Below, piece by piece: positions 51,944 through 60,383 of a stretch of 64,000 bases of DNA. Made by a program: the position numbers and the translations under genes. A model generated the notes under the pieces. It ran no database searches, had not been told where the DNA came from, and saw nothing but the letters and a program-made list of their open reading frames with translations. Positions within the stretch are counted from its first letter, which is position 1. Each line of letters begins with the position of its first letter. Source of the stretch: Bacteroidales bacterium UBA6851. Its GTDB lineage: Bacteria > Bacteroidota > Bacteroidia > Bacteroidales > UBA932. The DNA lies in contig DKDJ01000002.1 of assembly GCA_002451795.1 (NCBI GenBank), forward strand, positions 74,234-138,233, in the 5' to 3' direction.

Positions 51944-53299
51944 ATGAAGTCAGAGATAGTAGTAATAGGAGGCGGTGCATCGGGGCTTATGGCTGCGTAT
52001 TCAGCTGCGTCAGCGCTTGTTAAGGCCGGTAAGGCTGCTCAGGTAACAGTGCTTGAGAAGATGCCGCGTCCAGCAAGGAAGGTAATGATTACTGGAAAAG
52101 GCAGATGCAATTTCACCAATATGAAGGAATGGAATGACTTTTCGTCACACATAAAATCCGGCGCGTCTTTCGTCAAGTCTTCTTTTTACAATCTGACACC
52201 TGACGCGGTAGTGAAGTTCTTTGAATCTATGGGCATGAAGTCCGTGGTGGAAAGGGGCGATAGGGCTTTCCCTCTATCCTACCATGCTTCTGATGTGGTG
52301 GATGCCTTGGTGAACGCTTGTCATGGAGTAGGGGTGAAGATCGAGTGTGAGGCAGAAGTCAAGAACATTGCTCCCGGGTTCGAGATAGTGCTGACGGATG
52401 GGCGCAAATATTTGTGTAATAAATTGATAATTGCTACTGGAGGTCTCAGTTATCCTACCACTGGCTCTACTGGAGATGGTTTCAGATGGGCAAGCGAGTT
52501 CGGACACAAGATAGTTCCGACGTTCCCTTCTCTGACGGCTCTCGTCCCGAAGGGATACAAACTGGTGGAAGGTGAGATGCGTGGAAAATTCCATATTGAC
52601 AGAAGTACCCCGCTGAGCGAGTGTGGAGAGAAGTTGTGTGGAATACAGATGAAGAATGTGGGACTGTCGCTGTTTGTGCAGGATTTGCTGTCGGACTCTG
52701 ATCAGGGGGATATTGACTTTACTGATGGGGGTATCGAAGGTCCGCTTGGCTTTCGCATGAGCCGTAAGGCTGTAAAATCCCTTGTCAACGGGTCTCGCGT
52801 AAGCCTTGTGATGGATCTGAAGCCTGGTGTGTCGTTGACTGAGATTACTGAAAGGGTGAAGTCCTTATGGAAGGAAGTGGATAAGGACCCTCGTTCTGCA
52901 AGGCTTCGTGAGAAGGAAAAGTGCCGGATTCTGCTTGGAAAATTGATGCCTTGGGATCTTATTCCTGCTTTTGTGGAGATGCACCCGGAGATATATACGC
53001 TTGAGCGGAGAAGTCGGACGGAGACAAAATTGTGGATTAATCTTGTTAGTATTGCTAAGGCTCTGAAAGTGTGGAAGTTTGATATTGCCGGGTATGTAGG
53101 GTATGAGCGCGCTGTGGTTACTGCCGGTGGTGTGTCTACGGATGAGGTCGTGTCGAAGTCCATGGAATCTAAGATAGTTAAAGGCCTATATTTCTGTGGG
53201 GAGGTATTGGATGTGGATTCAGATACTGGAGGCTATAATCTTCAGACTGCATTCTGCACCGGAGCTCTTGCCGGGCTTAATGCTGCCAAGTCTCTTTAG
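51944..53299 (+). CDS. HI0933/YhiN-family FAD flavoprotein (aminoacetone oxidase-like)
   Basis: Flavoprotein of 451 residues. The FAD motif VVIGGGASGLMAAYSA is at the N-terminus, followed by PARKVMITGKGRCNFTN, the signature of this family. Then come ATGGLSYPTTGSTGDG and the C-terminal VTAGGVSTDEV ... GLYFCGEVLDVDSDTGGYNLQ. Family members have been called aminoacetone oxidases, and related proteins act on bile acid derivatives or couple to reductive reactions; the true substrate here cannot be told. It sits alone between the SRP RNA and the NigD-like gene. Confidence 0.88.
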   Translation: MKSEIVVIGGGASGLMAAYSAASALVKAGKAAQVTVLEKMPRPARKVMITGKGRCNFTNMKEWNDFSSHIKSGASFVKSSFYNLTPDAVVKFFESMGMKSVVERGDRAFPLSYHASDVVDALVNACHGVGVKIECEAEVKNIAPGFEIVLTDGRKYLCNKLIIATGGLSYPTTGSTGDGFRWASEFGHKIVPTFPSLTALVPKGYKLVEGEMRGKFHIDRSTPLSECGEKLCGIQMKNVGLSLFVQDLLSDSDQGDIDFTDGGIEGPLGFRMSRKAVKSLVNGSRVSLVMDLKPGVSLTEITERVKSLWKEVDKDPRSARLREKEKCRILLGKLMPWDLIPAFVEMHPEIYTLERRSRTETKLWINLVSIAKALKVWKFDIAGYVGYERAVVTAGGVSTDEVVSKSMESKIVKGLYFCGEVLDVDSDTGGYNLQTAFCTGALAGLNAAKSL

Positions 53300-53373
53300 A
53301 AATTTTGGGCAGGTGATGCAAGGTTTCTGCTTTACATGCATTATGTAAGTGGAAATTAAAACTGTTTGAATAT

Positions 53374-54162
53374 ATGAAGAGTTCATTATTACTATCCATT
53401 GCATCCGCTGCAGGGGTTATGTTTGCGGTTAGCTCCTGTAGCGTGGACAAGGAACAGGTGGATTATTCCAAGTTCTACGCCAATGCACTTGTGACCGTCA
53501 AGACAATCTCGGATGGCGGATTTTATCTCCAGCTTGATGATAATACAACAGCAAGAGCTGTCAACATCACCAAATCTCCTTTCGGGGAGAAGCAGGTGCG
53601 GGCCTTATGTAATATCACTGAAGTTGAACCATCATTGGAGGTGAATGGGGATATTGATAACTCTGTGATTAATAAATGGGTTAAAATCAACTGGATAGAT
53701 AGTATTCGTACAAAAGGTATCGTGCCTTCTCAGGGTGACCTTGACTATGTCAAGTATGGCAGTGACCCTATTGATATCGTAGGAAACTGGGTTACTATCG
53801 TAGAGGATGGTTATCTGACCCTTTCATTTAGGGTACAGTGGGGAAATGCCTCCAAGGCTCATGCAGTCAACCTTGTGAGTGGAACTGATCCGGAGAATCC
53901 TTATGTACTTGTCCTTCGGCATAATGCTTTTGATGATATGTACACTGCTCCTGGTGCAGCTGTTGTTGATGGAGTTGTGGCATTCGATCTTTCTTCACTT
54001 CCTTCGACAGGCGGGAAGGATGTGGATCTAATCATTAAGTATAGATCTGGTTATTTCGGTGGCGAACATACAGCGAGATTTAAGTATTGCACGGGTGAGG
54101 CATCGGAATCTGGAAGCCAACCTTCTCTGGAAAGTATTGATAGGCATTTGAATATAGACTGA
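53374..54162 (+). CDS. NigD-like lipoprotein
   Basis: Lipoprotein of 262 residues with signal peptide and lipobox AVSSC. The layout is that of NigD-like proteins of Bacteroidales: a small N-terminal OB-like domain (LVTVKTISDGGFYLQLDDNTTARAVN is part of it) and a C-terminal beta-sandwich (YLTLSFRVQWGN, HAVNLV, YVLVLRHNA). Original NigD was named from a bacteriocin locus in Prevotella, but the function of most members is unknown. Its stop shares one base with the start of the ECF sigma gene, so it is expressed with that regulatory pair. Confidence 0.8.
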   Translation: MKSSLLLSIASAAGVMFAVSSCSVDKEQVDYSKFYANALVTVKTISDGGFYLQLDDNTTARAVNITKSPFGEKQVRALCNITEVEPSLEVNGDIDNSVINKWVKINWIDSIRTKGIVPSQGDLDYVKYGSDPIDIVGNWVTIVEDGYLTLSFRVQWGNASKAHAVNLVSGTDPENPYVLVLRHNAFDDMYTAPGAAVVDGVVAFDLSSLPSTGGKDVDLIIKYRSGYFGGEHTARFKYCTGEASESGSQPSLESIDRHLNID

Positions 54163-54719
54163 TGTCTTTCCTATCCGGTAATACGGAGAAAGATCTCGTA
54201 AAGCGTGCATCGCGGCGGGATGCTGCTGCTATCAAGTCAATATATGACAAATATGTGCAGTATCTTGCCGCGGTGTGCCGTAGTTATGTCTCCTCGGAGG
54301 ATGATGTCAAAGATCTTCTTCAGGAGAGTTTTCTGAAAATATTCAGTTCGCTCGAAAAGTTTGAGTGGCGCGGGGAGGGTTCTCTGAAGAAATGGATGAG
54401 GCGTATTGTGGTCAATGAGTCCCTTATGTTCCTGCGCAGTAAAGTGTCCTTCAAGGAAGAAAGTCTGCCCGAGGAGGTGGATATGCTCTATGAGCAAGAG
54501 CCTTCTGCAGATGATGTTCCTATGGGCGAACTTATGCGACTAATAGAGTCCCTGCCGACTGGTTATAGAACTGTTTTTAATCTTTATGTGTTTGAGAAGA
54601 AGAACCATAAGGAAATAGCTTCTCTACTCGGTATATCAGAAAATACCTCCTATTCGCAATTCAGTAGGGCAAAGGCGCTTTTGGCCAAGAAAATCAAAGA
54701 ATATGAATCGGATAAATAA
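54162..54719 (+). CDS. ECF-type RNA polymerase sigma factor
   Basis: Sigma-70 family regulator of 185 residues. Region 2 (YDKYVQYLAAVCRSYVSSEDDVKDLLQ is part of it, with the DDVKDLLQESFLKIF core) binds the minus-10-like element. Region 4 (LPTGYRTVFNLYVFEKKNHKEIASLLGIS) is a helix-turn-helix followed by ENTSYSQFSRAKALL. There is no region 1.1 or 3, as in ECF sigmas. It overlaps the NigD-like gene by 1 bp and its last 17 bp overlap the next gene, which probably encodes its inhibitor. Confidence 0.92.
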   Translation: MSFLSGNTEKDLVKRASRRDAAAIKSIYDKYVQYLAAVCRSYVSSEDDVKDLLQESFLKIFSSLEKFEWRGEGSLKKWMRRIVVNESLMFLRSKVSFKEESLPEEVDMLYEQEPSADDVPMGELMRLIESLPTGYRTVFNLYVFEKKNHKEIASLLGISENTSYSQFSRAKALLAKKIKEYESDK

Positions 54720-55992
54720 TAAAGGAACCGACTGGGAATCACGACTTCGCAGCCGAATGGATGAGTATGGTGAGCCTGCGCCTGACGGACTTTGGGAATC
54801 TGTCCAGAAGTCTTTATGCCTGGGTGATCAGGAAGATGGGGCTGTTCCTGTATGGAAGTTCTGGTGGATGGCAATTCCTGCCCTTGTGGCTGTGGCTATA
54901 TGTGCTGGATTGTTTTTGACTTTTCCTCCCCATGATGATCATGTAATCGTCACTGGTGGCGAAATGGTCGCGGATAATACGTATAGTGCCGAAGGGGATG
55001 AGGCTGCTTCTGGTGTCCATGCGGTTGGAAGAAGCATTGGGACTAGTGATATCGTGATGAGCAAGGGGGAAATGGCTCTGGCTACTGATGATAATGGAGG
55101 GCTTGCTGGTGAGACTATGGCAGCAATAGGTGGTGATGAGGATGTTTTGTCTGAATTGGGGACTACGTTTTATTATGATGAAGATGCTGATGTGGCGGAT
55201 TCTGAGGAGTGTACGGTGATGGAGGGGGGCACTTTCGATGTGATGCGGATGGGGGAGGATAGTGGTGCGTCGGAGCGTCGTTCTCGTATGTCTTTGGGGC
55301 TAAACCTTTCAGGAATGGCTTCGGCTCGTGTCGGTGATGTGTCCGAAACTGGTGCGTTTATCGCTAGTTCGGCTCCGGTAAACTATGGCGAAAATGCGTT
55401 GCCTATGCCAGTGCTTATGGGTGGTCTCCCATACAACGGAGTGCTGCTTGGGGATAATTTCAGGACTTCGGAATCAGAATGTCGGTTTCGTCAGCCAGTG
55501 TCGTTCGGGGTGGATGTGTCGTTCGATATTGGAAAGCGTTTTTTTGTCGGTACAGGGGCGATGTATACTTATTTGGTATCTGAGGCTGAGGTTGGCTCAT
55601 CGGACAATGCCTATGATATGATACAGAAGGTTCATCTTGTGGGTGTGCCTGTAAAACTGGGATATAAGGTTGTGGATAATCCGCTACTTGAGTTAAGCGT
55701 TTCTGGAGGAGTACGTGTGGACAAAGCGGTGGCGGCAGGTGTATCCACGAGGATGAAGCTCAATGGCTCGGAACCAGTGGGGACGGAGAGCAAGGTGGCA
55801 TCCTTGCCTTTGTACTGGTCATTGACAGCTTCTGCTTCCTTTGTATATAAACTATCACCAGCTGTGGGATTGTTTTTTGAACCTGGCCTTGGGTGGCACT
55901 CTGAGCATGGAGGAAGCCTTCCTGTTTATACAATATGGTCAAGCCGGCCACTTACTTTTCAGTTCAGTGCCGGGATGAGGTTCTATTTATAA
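54703..55992 (+). CDS. Membrane-anchored protein with anti-sigma-like N-terminus and beta-barrel-like C-terminus
   Basis: A 429-residue protein in three parts. Residues 1-50 are a cytoplasmic segment (WESRLRSRMDEYGEPAPDGLWESVQ) of the kind seen in Bacteroidota proteins following ECF sigma genes. Residues 52-74 are one transmembrane helix (FWWMAIPALVAVAICAGLFLTF). Residues about 75-200 are acidic and low complexity. Residues about 205-429 resemble an eight-strand outer-membrane barrel (FGVDVSFDIGKRFFVGTGAMYTY) ending in FQFSAGMRFYL. There is no cleavable signal peptide. If both topology readings hold, one chain would span from the cytoplasm to the outer membrane. A barrel-like fold staying in the periplasm is the other option. 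It follows the sigma gene with a 17-bp overlap and probably controls it. Confidence 0.7.
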   Translation: MNRINNKGTDWESRLRSRMDEYGEPAPDGLWESVQKSLCLGDQEDGAVPVWKFWWMAIPALVAVAICAGLFLTFPPHDDHVIVTGGEMVADNTYSAEGDEAASGVHAVGRSIGTSDIVMSKGEMALATDDNGGLAGETMAAIGGDEDVLSELGTTFYYDEDADVADSEECTVMEGGTFDVMRMGEDSGASERRSRMSLGLNLSGMASARVGDVSETGAFIASSAPVNYGENALPMPVLMGGLPYNGVLLGDNFRTSESECRFRQPVSFGVDVSFDIGKRFFVGTGAMYTYLVSEAEVGSSDNAYDMIQKVHLVGVPVKLGYKVVDNPLLELSVSGGVRVDKAVAAGVSTRMKLNGSEPVGTESKVASLPLYWSLTASASFVYKLSPAVGLFFEPGLGWHSEHGGSLPVYTIWSSRPLTFQFSAGMRFYL

Positions 55993-56005
55993 TACGGGAA
56001 ACTTT

Positions 56006-56096
56006 TGGCGGAAAGACAGGGATTCGAACCCTGGAACCGCTTTGGACGGTCACACGCTTTCCAGACGTGCCTCTTCAGCCACTCGAGCATCTTTCC
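56006..56096 (-). tRNA. tRNA-Ser (anticodon GGA)
   Basis: Read on the minus strand: acceptor stem GGAAAGA / TCTTTCC, a D arm, anticodon stem CACGT/GCGTG with loop CTGGAAA (anticodon GGA), a long variable arm typical of class II tRNAs (GACCGTCC ... AGCGGT) and a T arm GGTTCGAATCC. The CCA end is encoded. The long variable arm together with GGA fixes it as serine, reading UCC and UCU. Confidence 0.97.
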
Positions 56097-56105
56097 TTTA
56101 GACCG

Positions 56106-56136
56106 CAAATGTAAATATTTTTTTCTAAACTGCAAA
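56106..56136 (-). promoter_or_regulatory. Promoter of tRNA-Ser
   Basis: On the minus strand TTTG (56136-56133), a 19-bp spacer and TACATTTG (56113-56106): full consensus, with the tRNA 5' end 10 nt downstream. Confidence 0.75.
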
Positions 56137-56181
56137 GTGAGGCGGGGCCTGATAGGCTTGGGTGGTGCCCATCTGCATTGA

Positions 56182-56733
56182 TTAGAACATCTCTATCAGC
56201 TCAGCATTGCTATATGCGTCAGCCCCATAGCATGTCTTGAGGTACGCAAGTCCTCCGATGTAGTCTTCTTCTGTGAAGGAGTTCATGGCTTCCTTGGCGG
56301 CTACTACATCATATCCGAGACAGTATGCGTCCGCTGAGGTGTGCCTTACACACATGTGTGCGTGAAGACCTGTCATTACTACTGTCTTGACTCCAAGTTC
56401 CTTAAGGAGAATGTCAAGGCCTGTCTGGAAGAAGCCACTATATCTGCGTTTGGGAACGATGAAATCTTTGTCAGATACTTTGAGCTCTGGGATGACCTCG
56501 GCGCCCTTTGTGCCGGCAATTGCGTGGTCGCCCCACAGTTTGAGCTCTCTATCAATCCCTGGAAGGTGTGCATCATTGCAGAATACTACTGGTACTCCTG
56601 CCTGTCGAGCCGCATCGAGAAGTTGGGCTGTGGCTGGAACAATATCTCTTGCCCTTTCGCATCCGAGTGCACCGGTCACGAAATCGTTAAGCATGTCCAC
56701 GACGAGAACTGCTGGTTTGTTTAATTTTGCCAT
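56182..56733 (-). CDS. Isochorismatase-family cysteine hydrolase
   Basis: Cytoplasmic hydrolase of 183 residues. The Asp-Lys-Cys triad is visible as D13 (VVDMLNDF), K95 (VPKRRYSGF) and C128 (HAHMCVRHT), so it should be active. A cis-peptide-like GLHAH precedes the Cys. Members include nicotinamidases, isochorismatases and N-carbamoyl hydrolases; the HxH before the Cys and the short length do not decide between them. Monocistronic, with a TAAATTTG element (56775-56768, minus strand) 34 bp upstream. Confidence 0.85.
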   Translation of the reverse strand: MAKLNKPAVLVVDMLNDFVTGALGCERARDIVPATAQLLDAARQAGVPVVFCNDAHLPGIDRELKLWGDHAIAGTKGAEVIPELKVSDKDFIVPKRRYSGFFQTGLDILLKELGVKTVVMTGLHAHMCVRHTSADAYCLGYDVVAAKEAMNSFTEEDYIGGLAYLKTCYGADAYSNAELIEMF

Positions 56734-56767
56734 TGTGTGTTGTTAATTAATATTCAAGACCAATGTG

Positions 56768-56804
56768 CAAATTTACATAAAAATAGAGATTCTTCGTATA
56801 TTTG
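56768..56804. promoter_or_regulatory. Divergent minus-7 elements between the cysteine hydrolase and lysE-like genes
   Basis: TAAATTTG on the minus strand (56775-56768) and TATATTTG on the plus strand (56797-56804), both exact matches. They face away from each other, about 20 bp apart. Upstream TTTG elements are not clear for either. Confidence 0.5.
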
Positions 56805-56822
56805 CACGTTTTACAACTGGCG

Positions 56823-57410
56823 ATGTTAACTCCAGAACAACTTTCTGCTTTACTTATTTCAATTTTTGCTATAGGGTATACTCCAGGCCCGGCAAATATT
56901 TATGTTATGTCCTGCGCCCTGAATTATGGTACAAGACCGGCATTTCGTGTATGGGGCGGTATGTTGTGTGGGGCTTCGTGCGCTGCTATAGTTGCAGCTT
57001 TTGCAGCCCATATTGTGGGGATAGCATTCGGGGAATATGTGAGATATATAAAATATGTGGCTGTGATTTATATTCTTTATCTCGCATGGAAGACTTTCAG
57101 AAGCAGTATGGCCGAAGGTGTGGAAACGGCACCATCATTCGCAAGTGGTTTCGTCGTCCAGATGACTAATGCCAAGATTATTCTTTTTGACCTCAGCAGT
57201 TATGCTATGTTTGTGCTGCCTTATTCTGAGAGGTTTGTAGACTTGCTTCCTGTCGCTGCGCTACTTTTGCTTGCTGGCCCCGGTGCCAATCTGGTGTGGC
57301 TACTTGTCGGATCTGCCATACGCCCTTTTATACAAAGGTATCAGCGAATGGTGTCAGTGGTGATGGCACTTGCTCTCGTGGGGTGTGCGATTTTTCTGCT
57401 GGTAAAGTGA
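56823..57410 (+). CDS. LysE/RhtB-family amino-acid exporter
   Basis: Membrane protein of 195 residues with five or six transmembrane helices. The start at 56823 (MLTPEQLSALLISIFA) follows the promoter; earlier in-frame codons have no ATG. The conserved GYTPGPANIYVMS segment is the family signature near the N-terminus, with another loop (QMTNAKIILFDLS) carrying the usual Asn. Exports amino acids or derivatives; the cargo is unknown. It is followed 17 bp later by a MATE exporter gene, a pair that is probably co-transcribed. Confidence 0.85.
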   Translation: MLTPEQLSALLISIFAIGYTPGPANIYVMSCALNYGTRPAFRVWGGMLCGASCAAIVAAFAAHIVGIAFGEYVRYIKYVAVIYILYLAWKTFRSSMAEGVETAPSFASGFVVQMTNAKIILFDLSSYAMFVLPYSERFVDLLPVAALLLLAGPGANLVWLLVGSAIRPFIQRYQRMVSVVMALALVGCAIFLLVK

Positions 57411-57427
57411 TTTTATTTGGTGTGTGA

Positions 57428-58750
57428 ATGAAAAAAACAATAGAGATACTCAAGATAGGACTTCCGATAATGCTTGGACAGGCTTGTGTTATAATATTGG
57501 CATTTGCGGATAATATAATGATTGGATGGCATAGTGTCAATGAACTTGCCGCTGCATCTTTTGTGAACAATATAATGAATCTGTTCATTATGACCGAGAT
57601 GGGCTTTGCGAGTGGCATGATGCCTATGATAGGGGCTTTGAACGGGAACGACAATGTGAAAGGTATTGGCGCTACTGTGAAGAACGGAATTGTTGTCAAT
57701 GGGATTGTTGGTCTGATCGGACTTATTCTGCTTGCTGTATTGTATTTCTTTCTCGGGAGATTTGGACAGGCTCCGGAATTGCTTCCACTAATACGAAGGT
57801 ATTATGTTATCGTGGCAGCATCAAGCATTTTCGCTCTCGGCTTCAATGTGCTCAAGCAACTCACCGATGGAATCTGCCGTCCGGTGGTGGGGATGGTCTT
57901 GCTGATTAGTGGCAATTTGCTCAATATTTTTGGAAATTGGCTTCTGATTTATGGCAAGCTGGGTCTTCCTGAGATGGGGCTACGTGGCGCCGGGTTGAGT
58001 ACGTTGATTTCCAGGATCGTCATGTTGTGCGCTTTCTCTGTCTATGTTTTCAAGTCGGGCGCTATGAAAAAGTATGCGGTTGCGATAAAGGAGTCGCTGC
58101 GATCCAGAGTGAAGATGAAGCATATCTTTGGTATGGGCTATCCGATAGCCATTCAAACAGCTCTTGAAACATCGACTTTTACCATTGCCGCAATTATGGT
58201 GGGTTGGATTGGGATTACGGAACTTGCTGCTCATCAAGTGGTGATGACCATTTCACAACTGTTCTTCCTGCTGCTTCTCGGACTTTCTTTTGCTATCTCC
58301 ATTTTGGTGAGCAATGCTTTTGGCAAGAAAGATATATTAGAGGTGCGTGCGTATGTGAGGTGTGGCTATGCCATGACGCTCGGAGTTTCGATAGTGCTAT
58401 CGGTGCTGCTATATTTCTTCAGGTATCAGGTGACAGGGCTATTTACCGACTCCCCAGAAGTATCTTCCATCGCTGTTTCTCTGATTTTTATGCTGTTTGC
58501 ATACCAATTTGGAGACGGCCTTCAACTGTGCTTTGCCAATGTACTAAAAGGACTTCAGGATGTCAAGCCAATTATGCTTGCGGCATTCGTCAGTTATTAT
58601 ATAATTGCTATTCCATGTGCTTATCTGCTTGGATTCAAGGCTGGATTGGGGATATTCGGCGTATGGCTCGGCTTCCCTATTGGGCTCACGCTGGCGGGTT
58701 TCTTCTACCTGGCTAGATATAGGCGAGACATTCGTTCACTTACGAAATAA
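57428..58750 (+). CDS. MATE-family multidrug/toxin efflux transporter
   Basis: Membrane protein of 440 residues with twelve predicted helices in two homologous halves. It has the ILKIGLPIMLGQACVIILAF start and FADNIMIGWHS, typical of MATE proteins, which export cationic drugs and metabolites by Na+ or H+ antiport. The second half (GYPIAIQTALETSTFT) repeats the first-half pattern. The specific family branch cannot be told. It is in an operon with the LysE-like gene, and metY follows 38 bp later. Confidence 0.9.
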   Translation: MKKTIEILKIGLPIMLGQACVIILAFADNIMIGWHSVNELAAASFVNNIMNLFIMTEMGFASGMMPMIGALNGNDNVKGIGATVKNGIVVNGIVGLIGLILLAVLYFFLGRFGQAPELLPLIRRYYVIVAASSIFALGFNVLKQLTDGICRPVVGMVLLISGNLLNIFGNWLLIYGKLGLPEMGLRGAGLSTLISRIVMLCAFSVYVFKSGAMKKYAVAIKESLRSRVKMKHIFGMGYPIAIQTALETSTFTIAAIMVGWIGITELAAHQVVMTISQLFFLLLLGLSFAISILVSNAFGKKDILEVRAYVRCGYAMTLGVSIVLSVLLYFFRYQVTGLFTDSPEVSSIAVSLIFMLFAYQFGDGLQLCFANVLKGLQDVKPIMLAAFVSYYIIAIPCAYLLGFKAGLGIFGVWLGFPIGLTLAGFFYLARYRRDIRSLTK

Positions 58751-58788
58751 TTGTTATATTTAACACTTCAACATATATATTAATATCT

Positions 58789-60090
58789 ATGAACAAGAAA
58801 CCGTCAATAGGAACGCTTTGTGTGCAGGCTGGCTACAGCTCTGGGAAGGGACAGCCGCGTCAGATACCGATAGTGCAGAGCACTACTTTTAAATATGAGA
58901 ATAGCGAGCAAATGGCTAGGCTTTTCGATCTTGAGGAGCCTGGCTATTTCTATACCAGGCTTCAAAATCCGACCAACGATATGGTGGCTGCGCGAATTGC
59001 TGCCCTTGAAGGTGGCGTTGCTGCCATGCTTACCTCATCGGGACAGGCTGCCAATTTCTTTGCATGTTTCAATATCTGCGAGACTGGAGGGCACATTATC
59101 AGTTGTGCCAATATTTATGGTGGAACGTTCAATCTTCTTGGTACGACCTTGCGCAAGATGGGTATTGAGGTCACATTTGTGGACCAAGATGCGTCTGAAG
59201 AGGAGATTGCTGCTGCATTTCGCCCTAATACTAAACTTGTTTTTGGGGAAACTCTCTCCAATCCAGGGGTGCGGGTGCTTGATATTGAAAAATTTGCACG
59301 TCTGGCTCATTCGCACGGGGTCCCTCTTATTGTGGATAATACCTTTCCGACACCTATTAATTGCAGACCGTTCGAGTGGGGAGCTGACATCGTTACCCAT
59401 TCCACTACCAAATATATGGACGGACATGGCGTGCAGGTGGGAGGTGTCATAGTTGATAGCGGTAATTTCGATTGGGATGCATATTCGGACAAGTTCTCTG
59501 GACTTACAACCCCCGATGAGTCGTATCATGGGCTGACATTTACCAAAAGTTTCGGAAAACTTGCATACATTACCAAGGCAACTACCACATTAATGCGGGA
59601 TCTTGGATCTATTCAGGCACCGCAGAATGCTTTCTATCTTGGACTCGGACTTCAGACGCTTCATGTGAGAATGCCACGGCACTGCTCGTCAGCCTTGAAA
59701 GTGGCGCGCTGGCTTGAGTCGTCGGATCATGTAGCATGGGTTAATTTCCCGGAACTTGAATCTTCCCATGATCATGCTCTCCAACAGAAATATATGCCAG
59801 ATGGCAGTTGCGGTGTGATGTGCTTTGGACTGAAGGCCCCAGATGGAGTCTCTATAAGGGATTATACGTCAAGTTTTATGGATAAGCTCCGTCTCATTAC
59901 CATAGAGACTCATGTTGCGGATTGCTATACCTGTGTGCTTCACCCGGCATCACACACGCACAGACAGCTTTCGGATGAGCAGCTTCACGAGGCCGGCGTC
60001 TCTCCGGATTTGATCAGACTATCCATCGGTCTAGAAGATCCTGAAGATATAATAGATGACATCAGACAGGCGATTGAGAGTATTTCCTAA
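58789..60090 (+). CDS. metY: O-acetylhomoserine sulfhydrylase-type PLP enzyme
   Basis: Cys/Met metabolism PLP enzyme of 433 residues. The PLP lysine lies in HSTTKYMDGHG. The length, LTSSGQAANFFA and YTRLQNPTNDMVAARIA place it with O-acetylhomoserine aminocarboxypropyltransferase (MetY), which makes homocysteine from O-acetylhomoserine and sulfide. A cystathionine gamma-synthase role is less likely because those are about 380 residues. The 38-bp gap before it is too short for a SAM riboswitch. Confidence 0.85.
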   Translation: MNKKPSIGTLCVQAGYSSGKGQPRQIPIVQSTTFKYENSEQMARLFDLEEPGYFYTRLQNPTNDMVAARIAALEGGVAAMLTSSGQAANFFACFNICETGGHIISCANIYGGTFNLLGTTLRKMGIEVTFVDQDASEEEIAAAFRPNTKLVFGETLSNPGVRVLDIEKFARLAHSHGVPLIVDNTFPTPINCRPFEWGADIVTHSTTKYMDGHGVQVGGVIVDSGNFDWDAYSDKFSGLTTPDESYHGLTFTKSFGKLAYITKATTTLMRDLGSIQAPQNAFYLGLGLQTLHVRMPRHCSSALKVARWLESSDHVAWVNFPELESSHDHALQQKYMPDGSCGVMCFGLKAPDGVSIRDYTSSFMDKLRLITIETHVADCYTCVLHPASHTHRQLSDEQLHEAGVSPDLIRLSIGLEDPEDIIDDIRQAIESIS

Positions 60091-60383
60091 CGATTGACTT
60101 TATTTTTTTATACTCGCGTGTTGCTTTTATAAGTAATACGCGATTTATTATTTTGAGACTGCCTATATTAACGATTTGTTATCATGATGGGGTGATTGGC
60201 TAAAGATTGATATTGTGGCTATTTTGATAGTTACTATTTGTGATTGGAGATCCATCTCTCTTGCTGAGTGTCAGAGAGAAAAGTGCGATAAAAAGTGCCA
60301 TAGAGAGTGTTTATTTGTGGTTTTTTTTACTAAATTGGGGCGTTTTTGTGTGTTGGAAAGAATTTTTCTTTAACAAAAAACAT
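60091..60383 (+). other. 293-bp AT-rich gap before the large lipoprotein gene
   Basis: It holds a weak hairpin at 60116-60143 (CGCGTGTT / AATACGCG, 12-nt loop), which may terminate metY. No exact TAnnTTTG element is found on the plus strand. The in-frame ORF extending from 60240 into the lipoprotein gene would remove its signal peptide and is not credible. The rest probably is a long 5' leader whose regulation cannot be read. Confidence 0.3.

Noticed and set aside
58751..58788. SAM riboswitch before metY
   Set aside because: The gap is only 38 bp and lacks any aptamer-like helices.
60240..60383. 48-codon upstream extension of the large lipoprotein gene
   Set aside because: It would bury the lipoprotein signal peptide of the 60384 start; no promoter or ATG context supports it.
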